The translations under genes were made by a program, and so were the position numbers. This document shows positions 41,726-53,590 of a stretch of 64,000 nt of DNA, one piece after another. Source of the DNA: Poecilobothrus nobilitatus (Eukaryota > Arthropoda > Insecta > Diptera > Dolichopodidae); assembly GCA_947095535.1 (NCBI GenBank), contig OX352772.1, positions 101,031,956-101,095,955 of the forward strand, read 5' to 3'. Numbering within the stretch: the first letter of the stretch is position 1; every line of letters begins with the position of its first letter. The notes under the pieces are model-generated. The model did not search any database and was not told the DNA's origin. It saw only the letters and a program-made list of their open reading frames with translations.

Positions 41726-43321
41726 AAAACGAGGAAAAATACAGTTGCCTTTGTCAACTCTTAGATACCCCTACGAACCGTTAGTATGTTCACAGCCTGT
41801 CAATATCTATCTATATCTCTGCTTACAATATTATTTTTTTAATATTTTAGTATTTTAAAATAATTTGGGTGAATTTTATAATTTCTAGAACTATGGGTTG
41901 TACATATATCCAAACTTTATACATTCTTCAAAAGCAGATTTTAACCTTCCACATAACGATTATCAATCCAAAACTTTTCCAAATATTCTATGGTACCATT
42001 TAATACTAAGCGGTAAATGTACATATATTAAATTTAGTTAGTACAAAATAGTAAATATAATTTTAAATATTATATTATTATATTATAATATATTTAAATA
42101 TTCCATTGACAGAATAATTTCTATAAGTACAATAAAATACATGTAAATACGGCGCTTTATAATATACATCTATACTCTTATCATTCATTCACTAGTGACA
42201 TATACGATATGTAAATAAATATGATATTATATAATTATGTATATCTATCAATATCATATAAATAAAAATTCTTCAAGCAACCGTTATGTTGTTTATTTAT
42301 TTACATTTTTTTGTACTACGCATTATATCCTCAACAATTTCAAATTATCGAGTAAAACAAAATGCAAAAAATTCGTTTTAAAGGAATTTGTTAGAAAATT
42401 TGAAAAAATCAAGTAACACTTTCGTCAATTATAAAGTAACCCTATATTATTAAAAAAAGTTGTTAACAGAAATAAGAGTATAATGTTGAAGCTTTAATTT
42501 TTGTGTATTACTTCAAAAAAATTTTAACAGGTGTTCAAGTTACAGGTGTTTAAAAATAGGAAATTTTCAGTTTTTGACCCCTTACAGCTCCTAAACGGGA
42601 GGTGATACAAAAAAAATTTCTGAAATGACTCATACTTTCATATTTGCAAAGATCTAACTTCTGTCAAAATTTCAAGTTTCCAACTTAAACCGTTTAGAAG
42701 ATAGAAGGGTTAAAGGATTTTGCAAAATTTTAGTTTCGCATAACGGTAAATTAAGACACCGTATGCCACAACTATATATTTATTATATATTTACTTTTAA
42801 AGCTAATAAAAGTAATAATCGTTTGGCGTTTTCAAAATGATATACCTTATAAAACTTGTGATATACCTTATACAACTTGTGCTATAACAATTTAAATATA
42901 GAGCTTTTCAGAACCTTTGGGGAGTTGTAGCTCCGTAACGGGTGGGGCTACAAAAAAGTTATTAAAAATAAAATTAATATTTTTGTGAGATCTATCAGCA
43001 GTTAAAATTTCATAGCTCTATTTCAAAAAAATGTGGGGATCTAAAAGTTAGGTGTTCGAGAGCTACCCTAAGTTGTGGTCGGATCTCAACCAAAAAAATA
43101 GGGAACCTACAAATTACTCCCAGAATATTTTGTGTAAATTTCAAGATTCTAGCTTTCTTAGTTTTTGAGTTAGCGTGCTGACGGACGGACGGACGGACAT
43201 AGCTCAAACATCTTTAATTTTTTTCTGATCCGACCTTTGAAGGTATATCTAGCTCGCTTATTTCGAGGTGTTACAAACGGAGGAGTAATTTTATTATACC
43301 CGATCCTATCGTACGGGTATA
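41726..43321 (-). mobile_element. HEL2b-1: Helentron/DINE-like element, minus orientation
   Basis: On the minus strand it begins at 43321 with TATACCCGTACGATAGGATC hairpin, then the AAGCGAGCTAGATATACCTT block and GTCCGTCCGTCCGTC. The body holds TAGGAAATTTTCAGTTTTT-like and CATAACGGTAAATTAAG phrases. The 3' end has a GTTGACAAAGGCAAC hairpin and ATTTTTCCTCGTTTT at 41726. It is nearly identical to 44998-46583, indicating recent amplification of this family. Confidence 0.8.
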
Positions 43322-44205
43322 AAAACAAGTAAATGTAACAGTAAGTCGATACAACCGACTTAAAAATTAATACACATGAATAATACGAATTAAATTAAAA
43401 TTCCATACACCCTTGCAAAAAATTTCAAATTTCTGTCTTTATTAATTTCGAAGATATGATTGTTAGTCCTTAGAAGGCGTGAGTCAGGTACCCAAATTGC
43501 CATTACAGTTCATCAAATCCATCTCAGGGACATAAAGAAAACATGCCAGAACACCATTGTACTAAATTTAAAGGTTCTATTTTTGTTGGTTTTGGAGATA
43601 TGCTCGTTTGCTCTTGTGCTCGAACGGAAGTTTCTAAAATACGAACTCATGGTTCAAATTCTTTCAAATGTCAGTTTCCAATTTTACAGAAAAGGAAATA
43701 TAACAGAACACCCTTGTACTAAAAATAAAGGTTCTATCTTTGTTGGTTGTGGAGATATAGTCGTTTGCTCTGGGACTCGTTCGGATGCTTCCAAGATCCG
43801 AACCCATGAACCAAATGCTCTCAAATTTCACAAACATAAGTAAAACACGAAAGAACACTATTGTACCAAATTCAAAGATTCTATCTTTGTTGGTTTTGGA
43901 GATAATCTCGTTTACTCTGGGCTCGTTCGGAAGCTTCTAAAAGCTGAACCCATGGACCAAATCCTCTCAAATTTTAGAGACATAAATCAAACGGGAGGGA
44001 ACGTCATTGTAAAAAATTTAAAGGTTGTCTCTTTGTTGATTTTGGAGATAATCTCGTTTGCTCCGGAATCATTCGGTAGCTTCCAGAATCCGAAGCTTCC
44101 AGAATCTTAGCCTTCCTTTCCTAATTAGTAACCTACTATATAAATTTTATCAAGATAGCTTCACTAGTTTTTGAGTTATCGTGCGAACGAGCGGACGGAC
44201 GGGCA
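43322..44205 (-). mobile_element. HEL1-E: Helentron/DINE-like element, 5' truncated, minus orientation
   Basis: Its 3' end (AAAACAAGTAAATGTAACAG on the plus strand) directly abuts the 5' hairpin of HEL2b-1, with no spacer. It carries about four monomers of 147/157 bp and GGACGGACGG, but is cut at about 44205 before its 5' hairpin, where the next unrelated ORF begins. Confidence 0.72.
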
Positions 44206-44228
44206 GTTTCATTTATACCCATTTCCAA

Positions 44229-44378
44229 TGGATACAAATGAAACTTCAATAATATTTGAAGAGGACCGAGTCGATAGTGATAGTAGTGATAATAATAAAT
44301 GTGATCCTAGCTCTAAACACCTAAATAACACTATCAATAATGAAATCAATCATGCATCTACATCTAAAACAAATATAT
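44229..44378 (+). CDS. 5' part of an ORF interrupted by the gypsy element
   Basis: From ATG 44229, 50 codons of an acidic, Ser/Asp/Asn-rich N-terminus (DETSIIFEEDRVDSDSSDNN-like) run straight into the ATAT target duplication. Past the retrotransposon, at 53591, the same phase stays open. I do not recognise the protein. It may be a transposon ORF or a host gene fragment. No intron signal was seen. Confidence 0.4.
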
Positions 44379-44898
44379 AATTATATATGTTCAAGTTAGT
44401 TTTTTAAAATTTTAAAATAAAACACGTTTGATTTTAATTTTAACGTCTTTATTTATTTTCTTCAAGAAAAGAACTACTTAAAAATAATATTTTTTCAATA
44501 CAATCAATTTCTTAATACTAAAAATATTTTACAGTTGAAAAATGCTGATTTTGCATTATCAGCGTTTTTCAATAATTGCTTAATAATTTTTAGTTCATTT
44601 CGTACATATTGAGTATTGACCTCATATGATGACGAAATGTACGATCAGCTAATTTATTAATCATGTTTAAAAAAAATGCGCTTACTTTTTTACGATCGAT
44701 TGTGAAATACGGCACTTAGGTTCAAGTGAGTTTAAAAAAAAATAGAAATGAAAGTGTGCAACAATAAAATATGAAATTATGTTTTTATTTTAGAGGAATG
44801 GAGTTTTTTGTCTCTGTTGAGTAATTCCATCCCTTTGTACAATATTGTTTGGTACAATAGTGATGGTCTTATCAGTAGGGGATGGTGTGGATGTAACT
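44379..44898 (-). repeat. Gypsy-1 3' LTR
   Basis: About 520 bp, near-identical to 53073-53590. Minus-strand start AGTTACATCC, end ...ATATATAATT. Confidence 0.92.
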
Positions 44899-44997
44899 CC
44901 TCCCTCCTTAGAATCCGACTCCCGGCGGATATCATTTAAATTAAAGGTTACCTTTGGTACAGTGAATTTGAATCGCGATTTCAAACGAATTCCAATG
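44790..44997 (-). pseudogene. Gypsy-1 env C-terminal tail, separated by a Helentron
   Basis: A minus-strand frame enters from the Helentron border and reads FVFIGIRLKSRFKFTVPKV (its first part includes Helentron sequence), then NLNDIRRESDSKEG and a polar tail ending inside the 3' LTR. Position and charge fit an env cytoplasmic tail. Homology is inferred. Confidence 0.5.
44899..44909 (-). promoter_or_regulatory. Gypsy-1 polypurine tract
   Basis: On the minus strand AAGGAGGGAGG lies immediately upstream of the 3' LTR, the position where plus-strand DNA synthesis is primed. Confidence 0.85.
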
Positions 44998-46583
44998 AAA
45001 ACGAGGAAGAATACAGTTGACTTTGTCAACTCTTAGATACCCGTACGAACCGTTAGTATGTTCACAGCCTGTCACTCTGCTTACAATATTATTTTTTTAA
45101 TATTTTAGTATTTTAAAATAATTTGGGTGAATTTTATAATTTCTAGAACTATGGGTTGTACATATATTCAAACTATATGTTTATATGTACATTCTTCAAA
45201 AGCAGATTCTAACCTTCCACATAACGATTATCAATCCAAAACTTTTTCAAATATTCTATAGTACCATTTAATACTAAGCGGTAAATGTATATTAAATTTA
45301 CTAAGTACAAAACAGTAAATATAATTTTAAATATTATATTATATTATATTTAAATATTCCATTGACAGAATAATTTCTTATAAGTACAATAAAATACATA
45401 TGTGTATGTAAATACGGCGCTATATAATATACATCTATACTCTTATCATTCATTCACTAGTGACATATACGATATGTAAATAAACATTATATTATATAAG
45501 TATGTATGTATATCAATATCATATAAATAAAAATTCTTCAAGCAACCGTTATGTTGTATATTTATTTACATTTTTTTGTACTACGCATTATATCCTCAAC
45601 AATTTCAAATTATCGAGTAAAACAAAATGGAAAAAATTCGTTTTAAAGAAATTTGTTAGAAAATTTGAAAAAATCAAGTAACACTTTCGTCAATTATAAA
45701 GTAACCCTATATTATTAAAAAAAGTTGTTAACAGAAATAAAAATATAATGTTGGAGCTTTAATTTTTGTGTATTACTTCAAAAAAATTTTAACAGGTGTT
45801 CAAGTTACAGGTGTTTAAAAATAGGAAATTTTCAGTTTTTGACCCCTTACAGCTCCTAAACGGGGGGTGATACAAAAAAAATTTCTGAAATGACTCATAC
45901 TAATTTTCAAAGATCTAACTTCTGTCAAAATTTCAAGTTTCCAACTTTAACCGTTTAGAAGATGGAAGGGTTAAAGGATTTTGCAAAATTTGAGTTTCGC
46001 ATAACGGTAAATTAAGACACCGTATGCCAAAAATATATATTTATTGTATATACACTTTTAAAGCTAATGAAAGTAGTAATCGTTTGGCGTTTTCAAAATG
46101 AAGATATACCTTATACAACTTGTGCTATAACAATTTAAATATAGAGCTTTTTTGAACCTTTGGGGAGCTGTAGCTCCGTAACGGGTGGGGCTACAAAAAA
46201 AAGTTATTAAAAATAAAATTAATATTTTTGTGAGATCTATCAGTAGTTAAAATTTCATAGCTCTATTGCAAAAAAAATGTGGAGATCTAAAAGTTAGGTG
46301 TTCGAGAGCTACCCTAAGGCTTGCTCCAAACTCAACCAAAAAAAATAGGGAACCTACAAATTACTCCAAAAATATTTTGTGTAAATTTCAAGATTCTAGC
46401 TTTCTTAGTTTTTGAGTTAGCGTGCTGACGGACGGACGGACGGACGGACGGACATGGCTCAAAAGTCTTAGAATTTTTTTCTGATCCGATCCATACCTTT
46501 GAAGGTATATCTAGCTCGCTTATTTCGAGGTGTTACAAACGGAGGAGTAATTTTATTATACCCGATCCTATCGTACGGGTATA
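44998..46583 (-). mobile_element. HEL2b-2: Helentron/DINE-like element inside Gypsy-1 env
   Basis: Near-identical to HEL2b-1 over its whole length. The 3' end has a perfect GTTGAC...GTCAAC hairpin and TTCCTCGTTTT at 44998; the 5' TATACCCGTACGATAGGATC hairpin is at 46583. It interrupts the env region, so it moved after the gypsy insertion. Confidence 0.85.
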
Positions 46584-48136
46584 ATGAATACTATTATTAT
46601 TAAAAAGATAAACGAATCTGTAATTACACTGGTATACCATTTCCGTGTATTATCAAATTTAATTTCTTCAATGTGTCTGGTATTATTTATATGACTCGCG
46701 TGCAAAGTTTCCAGATCGATTTCATTTACTATTTTCTTTACCTTTATTTCACGTTCGACGTACGGTAAAATTTTGTTTACATAATATTTAAGTTCAGTAT
46801 CATTTATTTTAAAATTATTTATTGAAATTATACAATTAGAAAATTTTATTAAGTTGTTACCTCTAATTTTAATTTCATTTTGTGAATTACAATTATTGAA
46901 TAAAAATGTTTCATTTAAGTTTTTGTTATTAATACATTTTTGTTAATTATTTCTATGTCACTAGTATCATTCTTATGATAAGTACAAATCATTTCATCTG
47001 TATTTAGTAGGTTTGCTATACACTTGTCATCAAATGACATTAGTTCTGAATCTAAAATTACTTTTTTCTCTAGATATTTAAAAAATTTTTGTTTACAAAT
47101 AATAGTTTTTTCTATTTCATTACTTAATTCTAATTAAGTTTTTATTTTTATTAGGAATTTTTACAATATCGGTTTTGTAACATAGATCTGTGGTAAAATT
47201 AGGCATTGAGACAATAAATACAATTTTGTTTTCATTAAGTGCTACAGTATTTTTTATAAATAGTAATTTTTCTAGTGTAATATTAAAATTATTAATTTCC
47301 TCATTTGTCAAAATATTTTTTGATAAAATTTCTAATTTACTAGATAATATTATTTCTTTAATATTGGATATTTGTTTTGTAAGTAATTTTATATTATCTT
47401 TTATTTCTAATTCTATTCTAAGTAATTTAATATCCCAATCAATTCGTTCTATATTATTTTATATCTTACTAATTTCGTTTGATATTTTTTTTTGTGAGGA
47501 ATTGATGTGGTCAGTTATATTATTTATATGATCTGATAAGTTTTTATTAATAAAAATTTGTTTATTCTCGTTTGTTATTAGTGCATTATTATTTTTTTCG
47601 ATTACTTTAAAATGTTCTTGAAATTCGTCTCTGTCATTATTATCCATTGTACCCGTAAGAAAACGTAGACCATTACCTACAACGTTAATTAAACCCCTTT
47701 TTTGTATATGACGTGGGATTATGCTGTCAAAGTCATCTTGTAAATGCTTTAGATCATGCAATATGTTAATAGAAATTTCATTTTTGTTTTGTAAATGTTC
47801 CACATTTTGTGTGATTTTATTTATAGCTTCTTCGTACAGGTCCAAGTTGATAATATGCATTATTTTCGTATAATTGTAGATTATATTTATTTTAGAATCT
47901 TGTACGAGGATATACCCGTTCCCATTTTGTAGTTCATTAATTTCGATATAAAAACATGCAATTACATTAAGAAGATAAAGTAGAATCATGCTGAAGAAAA
48001 TAGTTCTTAAAGTAGTAATAAAGTAAATAATTTCAGTTTTAGTATTGTTATCTGTTAGTATAGAAAAAAAAAAATTAAATGTATGTGTCAAAGTGTAATT
48101 CCGATTACCAGTAAAAACTGCAAATAAAATAATCAA
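46584..48136 (-). pseudogene. Gypsy-1 env (baculovirus-F-like), interrupted
   Basis: Envelope glycoprotein remnant of an insect errantivirus. The longest frame (225 codons, 48136-47459) has a hydrophobic stretch near residues 40-62. A furin-type site R-H-I-Q-K-R lies at 142-147, followed by a glycine/hydrophobic fusion-peptide-like segment (GLINVVGNGLRF) and a heptad-rich region. Further env sequence continues in other frames to the Helentron at 46584. The presumed cytoplasmic tail lies beyond it at about 44997-44790, reaching into the LTR. Stops, frameshifts and the insertion make it non-functional. Confidence 0.75.
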
Positions 48137-48623
48137 AAGTGTTATCTTAAAATAGTTGGAGTGTCAGATTGACTTGATTGAATTTTGATTTTTAACTTAT
48201 TATTATTGTTTATTTTTTTTTGTTAGTTTTCATGCTTAAATTTATTTTTGAATTGGCTGATATATCTAGGTAAGATTTCATTATTAACTTGGAAATGATT
48301 CTCACTTTGATTTTTTATTTCAGTTTTTTTATAATATGGTTGAAGTTTGCTGACCCGGTTAAGTTTTAAATAATTTGATGCTTTTTCTTTTTTTCTATTT
48401 TCATTAAGTTTCTTTAATTTTTTAGTTTTGGATGTCATCTGTCTTTCATGGATAATAGGATATTGTGCGGACGAGATTGTACCCTTAATGAAATCAATGG
48501 GTCTTTGATTGGTTGAGGAATGGATTGTTTCGTCGTAAGTTTTAACAGCTTTGACAACAGGATCTTCATCTGATAGTAAGCCTTCTTCTTTTTCAATTGT
48601 CTGTAAAATTCTAAGATGTTCAT
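48137..48623 (-). pseudogene. Gypsy-1 integrase C-terminal region
   Basis: Basic sequence in two frames: NEHLRILQTIEKEEGLLS...PIDFIKG near 48620-48470, then 71 codons of Lys/Asn-rich protein (48438-48223). These follow the integrase core directly and end before env. Degenerate. Confidence 0.6.
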
Positions 48624-49040
48624 TTAGTGGAATCTTTCTATATCCGCGTTACTACTATGGTTATTTGGAGTAGTGAAGTGGATATCAATTCCTTCATTGT
48701 TCAAGTAATTTTTAAAATTTAAACTATTAAAACCTTTTTCTCTATCTGTGACTATTCTTTTGGGTTTACCAAGAGACGCAAGATATTTCATAAGTCCGTT
48801 TTTTAGGTCAGACCAATTCCTTGACTTTATAGGGAAAACTTGCACATGTTTGGTAAATTTATCTATAAAGGTAAGGTATGGGTCTCCTTTGGTTTTGAAC
48901 CAAATGTCCATGTGAACTATTTCTAAAGGTTTACTGGCAGTTTCTGAAATTTTGAATGGTAATTTTAGAGGTTTACGTTCGTATTTAGCAGAGTTGCAAA
49001 TATGACAATTATTTATGACTTTTTGAATTTCTTCTTTCAA
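48624..49040 (-). pseudogene. Gypsy-1 integrase zinc-binding end and catalytic core
   Basis: 139 codons. The C-x2-C of the HHCC zinc domain is seen (NNCHICNSAK, residues 10-19). Core acids are present: Asp45 in HMDIW, Asp99 in VTDREKGF and Glu135 in ADIERF. The paired His lie upstream past a break near 49050, where an A-run shifts the frame. Inserts the cDNA into the host chromosome. Confidence 0.82.
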
Positions 49041-49069
49041 TTTAGGAAAATAGTATCTTTTTTTTTAGT

Positions 49070-49504
49070 CTAAATAGACAACATTAACCACAGAGGTAGA
49101 CACCACAGAGGTAGGTTTGTCTTTACATGTTGATCAAGAATGAGTTCCTGCAATTCTTGACGATATAAAATGTCACTGAGTAAGAGTGAGCATTTGTTTA
49201 ATTTTATTAATTTGGTTTTTGAAAAATATTTTAGGTATGTATTTTGAAAAGCGGTGTAAATATTAATATCTTCAATCATAATCCCTATTATTCCTTTACT
49301 TGGAATATGATCTTTAAAAATTTTAATGAAAAATTCTTCATTAGAATTAGGATGTATAAAGATTTTTCTTTTTCTATGATTAATATTCAATAATTTAAAG
49401 TGTTCTTGTGGAGCTTTCTTAATAATAATTTGCGTTTTGTAAAGATTGATAGGTGAATCAGATATGGGAATATATTCGGAAATATCTTCGTCAGCTGAAT
49501 GCAT
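49070..49504 (-). pseudogene. Gypsy-1 pol tether between RNase H and integrase
   Basis: 144 codons (ISDSPINLYKTQIIIKK, then NHRKRKIFIHPNS and FKDHIPSKGIIGIMIED) match the RNase H-integrase linker of errantivirus pol in position and style. One stop separates it from the RT-RNase H frame. Confidence 0.65.
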
Positions 49505-49534
49505 TGTAGCATTAGTTGATCGTATTTCGTCAAT

Positions 49535-50977
49535 TTATATGTCGTTTGAATTATTTTCATTCGAATTTAACCTATTTAAATTAGATTCATTTAAATGAAT
49601 CTCGACACGAGAGAGAGCATTAGCAATTTTGTTTTCCCGTCCACTCAAATATTCTATTTCAAAATTAAATTCTTCTAACTTGATTTTCCATCTTTGCAAT
49701 TTGCAATTAGGTTCTTTTAAATTATGAAGCCACTGTAAAGGTTTATGATCTGTTCTAATAGTGAATTTACGACCAAAGATATACGGGCGAAAATATTTAG
49801 TAGCCCAAACAATTGCAAGCAATTCTTTTTCTATTGTTGAATATTTACACTCATGTTCATTGAGTGTACGTGAAGCGTAACAAATTGGGTGGTTATTCTG
49901 TGAAAGAACAGCACCGATAGCAAAATTGCTGGCATCTGTAGTAAGTAAAAAGTGTTTTGAAAAATCGGGATAAACTAATATTGGATCTGTTGTAATTAAG
50001 AATTTTAATTTTTCAAATGCTTCCTTGTATTCAGCATTTGTGATGTTAATATTTTTCCCTTTTTTTAGACAATTTGTTAGTGGTTTTGAAATTTTTGCGA
50101 AGTCTTTAATGAATTTTCTGTAATATCCAACTAGTCCTAAGAAACTTTTAATTTGTTTCTGTGTTTTGGGTATTGGAAATTTAGTTATAGCCTCTATTTT
50201 ATTTGGATTTGGTTTAATACCATTTGTCGTGATAATATGACCAAGAAACTCAGTTTCTTGTTTCATAAATTCACTTTTATCCAATTGTATTTTGAGGTTT
50301 GCGCTATTTAATTTACTTAAAATCTTCTTCATATTATCTAGATGTTCTTCTTTGCTTGTACTAAATATAATAATATCATCTAGATATACATAACAACATT
50401 TGCCTATGAATTCCTTAAGTACGGAATTCATTAGCCGTTGGAATATTGTAGGTGCATTTTTAAGACCAAATGGCATCCTGACAAACTCGTAGTGACCGTT
50501 ATAGGTACTAAATGCGGTTTTCTTTATGTCTTCTTCTGCGATTTCGATCTGGTGGAAACCTTTGGCAAAATCGAGCGTTGTGAAGTACATAGACCGACCT
50601 AATTTATCTAAAATATCCTCCATATTAGGTATGGGAGGATATATTTTATATGTATATTTATCACTGATAGTAATATTATTTAGTTTCCGGTAATCAATTA
50701 CGATGCGCCATTTTTGTCTTTGTGACGCATCCAATTTTTTTGGGACAACCCATATGGATGCGGAATAGGGAGATTCACTATGCCTAATGATTCCTTGTTG
50801 TAGCATTTCCTCAATTTGGTTATCGACTTCCTGGCGGTGAATTTCAGGATAGCGATATAACTTGGTATAGATAGGGAGTTCACTTGTTGTGTTAATACTA
50901 TGTTTAATCTCGTGAGTAAATGTAAGGTTGTCACCTTCGTGGTAGAAGGCTTTGTCGAACTTCTTTAAAACATTCAA
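49535..50977 (-). CDS. Gypsy-1 pol: reverse transcriptase and RNase H
   Basis: An open frame of 480 codons, the best preserved gene of the window. RT motifs: [11 protein letters not shown] near residue 91, [12 protein letters not shown] (Asp 136), [10 protein letters not shown] near 167, YLDD at 198-201 and [14 protein letters not shown] near 280. The RNase H domain starts at [14 protein letters not shown] (Asp 348), with [10 protein letters not shown] and [10 protein letters not shown]. Copies genomic RNA into DNA in the virus-like particle. The natural Gag-Pol start lies upstream (the protease is in other frames), so the Met at 50977 is internal. Confidence 0.93.
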   Translation of the reverse strand: MNVLKKFDKAFYHEGDNLTFTHEIKHSINTTSELPIYTKLYRYPEIHRQEVDNQIEEMLQQGIIRHSESPYSASIWVVPKKLDASQRQKWRIVIDYRKLNNITISDKYTYKIYPPIPNMEDILDKLGRSMYFTTLDFAKGFHQIEIAEEDIKKTAFSTYNGHYEFVRMPFGLKNAPTIFQRLMNSVLKEFIGKCCYVYLDDIIIFSTSKEEHLDNMKKILSKLNSANLKIQLDKSEFMKQETEFLGHIITTNGIKPNPNKIEAITKFPIPKTQKQIKSFLGLVGYYRKFIKDFAKISKPLTNCLKKGKNINITNAEYKEAFEKLKFLITTDPILVYPDFSKHFLLTTDASNFAIGAVLSQNNHPICYASRTLNEHECKYSTIEKELLAIVWATKYFRPYIFGRKFTIRTDHKPLQWLHNLKEPNCKLQRWKIKLEEFNFEIEYLSGRENKIANALSRVEIHLNESNLNRLNSNENNSNDI

Positions 50978-51475
50978 AAGTTCTTTTTTTGTAATTTTGT
51001 CTAAATGCTCACATCGGATTGAATTTTGATTAACAAATATTTCGTTTTGAAATATTTCTAACTCTTTTAATGGAACTGGTATACGATACTCCTTCTCTTC
51101 ATTTTACTTGAAGTAAAAAGGAATTTCATTACCCGATTTGAATTTAACTATTTTATTTTCATAATTAATATCAGTTATGAGTGGAATCAGAATATTATTA
51201 CCTAATATGCCGTCGAATTTATCATGAAATTGCAGCTCTAGAAATTCAAGTTTAATATCGAAACCAAATCAAAAAAACAATCGATTTTTATTTTAGTATT
51301 GCATTTAATAGTATTAGTAAGTGTCTTTACGTTAATTGGATTAATTTTGGTACTGTAAATAGGATTACAAATTCCTGTATTGATAACACTCATTGTCGCT
51401 CCGGTATACATATACAATAAATTTAAGAGGCCTTCCTTTAGATTGGATCTTTATATAAGGAAGTCGTTGTTCTGT
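50978..51475 (-). pseudogene. Gypsy-1 protease region, active site damaged
   Basis: Between gag and RT. Minus-strand reading gives a TGATMSVINTG segment near 51400-51380. The residue before TGA is a TAT codon rather than the Asp of the DTGA protease signature, and flanking sequence shows a local shift (GTATATGTATACC). Downstream KFKSGNEIPFYFK ends in a stop near 51110, then [18 protein letters not shown] leads into RT. Confidence 0.65.
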
Positions 51476-51477
51476 GC

Positions 51478-52639
51478 TTACGAGGCTGTTAATTGAAAAT
51501 TTTGTACCTCACTTGTGGATACATTATTCATATGAGCTTGTATTGTGGGGTCCACGTCCATACGGTTATGTTGTGTGGACTGTGAACTTTGAGAGTTTTG
51601 TCGATTTACAAAATTGTTATTGTTATTTTGATTAAAGTTTCTGTTCTGATATGAATTATTACTATTGTTAAAATTATGTCTGTTGTTAGTATTAGCCGTA
51701 TTTTGAGATCTGTGATTGTTATTACTGTGGTTATTGTAATTAATGTATCTGTTGTTGTTGTTAGTATTGTTAGGATTTCTGTTATTGTATGTAGTATTAC
51801 TTCTAGAGTTATTTATTATTGTTATTTTTAAGATGATTACTATGATTGTATGAATAATTATTACTTTTATATTTTTGGTAATTTGGATTTCCATTATTAC
51901 GAATATTATTTTTATTCGGAGAATAATAAGCATACCCACTTTCATAGAGAATATCGATAGCTTTTTCTAGACTATCGGGGTTTCTATTGTAAAGAATGGA
52001 ACGCATTGGTTCTGGAATTTTATCCATAAAAACTCTTAAAGCGGTTTGGAAATTATTTTGCGCGGAATATGGCGAATTTTGTTCGTTTTTTATTTTATTA
52101 TTTAATCTCCGTAAACAAATTTTTATTTGATTAAATAGATCTACACTATTTGTAGAGAAACTGACATCTCGTAAATTATCATATAATTCTTGAGTGGATT
52201 TTTTTTCTCCGAAATTGTTTAAAAGTACAGTCCTAATTTCAGACCATTGTGTTACATGATTATTTATTTCAATTATTTCCCTAGCCTTATTAATTAACTT
52301 ACTTTTTACTCTATCTAATAATATTACTTGACTTGCATTATCATATCTTAAAATTAAAGGTATTATATTTTCTACTAAATCTAAAAATGTGTTAAGATTC
52401 TCACCTTTTCCATCGAAGGTTGGTAAATTATCGATGTACTTTATTGGATCAATTGATAACGTTAGTGGTTGCTGTGGTTGTTGTGGTTGTTGTGGTTGTT
52501 GAGGTTGTTGAGGTTGTGGTGGTTGTTGATTTACCATTTTGCTTGTTGTATCCTCTTCCGAACTTTCACTAGACTCTTGAGGTTTTTTATAGTTGATTGG
52601 ATTAAATCTTTTTCCACGAAATTGATTTCTTTTAAACAT
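51478..52639 (-). pseudogene. Gypsy-1 gag, frameshifted
   Basis: ATG at 52639. The N-terminus is basic and Ser/Glu-rich, then a (PQQ)n run (residues 39-58). The capsid-like part (LPTFDGKGENLNTFLDLVENI, WSEIRTVLLNNFGEKK, LYESGYAYYS) fits the Ty3/gypsy retrotransposon gag fold. The first frame ends at 51809; the second frame (51945-51478) continues with a very Asn-rich tail and MDVDPTIQ. No CCHC knuckle is visible, as in several errantiviruses. Confidence 0.8.
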
Positions 52640-53054
52640 TCACTTTTTTATTTTTTATTTTTTTTTTTGTTTTCTGATTATAGCTTATAAATTATAACAG
52701 CTATTTGATTTATTTGCTTATTTTTTTATTTTTATAATTTTAAAAGTATCAAATCCCTTTTTTTTTGTTATAATAATTTAATATTAAATATTAAAAGTTA
52801 AGTATTAATTAAAATAATATTAAAAATGTTATTATTATACTTTTATTATAATAGTTTTTGAGAGAAAAACAAATGTTTCTCTTAATTAGATTCACCTTTT
52901 TAAAATGAATTCACAACTTAAATTTTAGAGTTAATGTCTGAGTCTTTTCTCTTTAATAAAGAGTATGGTTTTATTTTAATAAAAATTATTTTATATTTTT
53001 TTTTTCACTAAACTTTTTATCATTATGGGTCTATGGGTCCCTTTTACTTTTGGG
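52640..53054 (-). other. Gypsy-1 untranslated leader
   Basis: Very AT-rich region between PBS and gag start. No additional feature is visible. Confidence 0.6.
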
Positions 53055-53072
53055 ATCCTACCGACTGCGCCA
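53055..53072 (-). promoter_or_regulatory. Gypsy-1 primer-binding site (tRNA-Ser type)
   Basis: Minus-strand TGGCGCAGTCGGTAGGAT directly after the 5' LTR. This is the PBS known in the 17.6/297/ZAM errantivirus group, complementary to the tRNA-Ser 3' end. Confidence 0.88.
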
Positions 53073-53590
53073 ATTATATATGTTCAAGTTAGTTTTTTAA
53101 AATTTAAAATAAAACACGTTGATTTTAATTTTAACGTCTTTATTTATTTGCTTCAAGAAAAGAACTACTTAAAAATAATATTTTTTCAATACAATCAATT
53201 TCTTAATACTAAAAATGTTTTATAGTTGAAAAATGCTGATTTTGCATTATCAGCGTTTTTCGATAATTGCTTAATAATTTTTAGTTCATTTCGTACATAT
53301 TGAGTATTGACCTCATATGATGACGAAATGTACGATCAGCTAATTTATTAATCATGTTTAAAAAAAATGCGTTTACTTATTTACGATCGATTGTGAAATA
53401 CGGCACTTAGGTTCAAGTGAGTTTAAAAAAAAAATAGAAATGAAAGTGTGCAACAATAAAATATGAAATTATGTTTTTATTTTAGAGGAATGGAGTTTTT
53501 TGTCCCTGTTGAGTAATTCCATCCCTTTGTACAATATTGTTTGGTACAATAGTGATGGTCTTATCAGTAGGGGATGGTGTGGATTTAACT
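53073..53590 (-). repeat. Gypsy-1 5' LTR
   Basis: 518 bp, starting AGTTAAATCC and ending in AATT on the minus strand. Contains the promoter by family analogy. Followed outward by target duplicate ATAT. Confidence 0.92.

Larger units (their letters stand above)
44379..53590 (-). mobile_element. Ty3/gypsy errantivirus-like LTR retrotransposon (Gypsy-1) with nested Helentron
   Basis: Minus-strand element with LTRs at both ends, flanked by ATAT (44375-44378 and 53591-53594). LTRs start AGTTA and end AATT, as in errantiviruses such as 17.6 and 297. PBS, gag, pol (PR-RT-RNaseH-IN), env and PPT are in standard order. A 1.59-kb Helentron at 44998-46583 splits env. Without it the element is about 7.6 kb, normal for the group. 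The two LTRs differ at only a few sites by eye, implying relatively recent insertion, yet gag, PR, IN and env carry frameshifts or stops. Confidence 0.93.
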
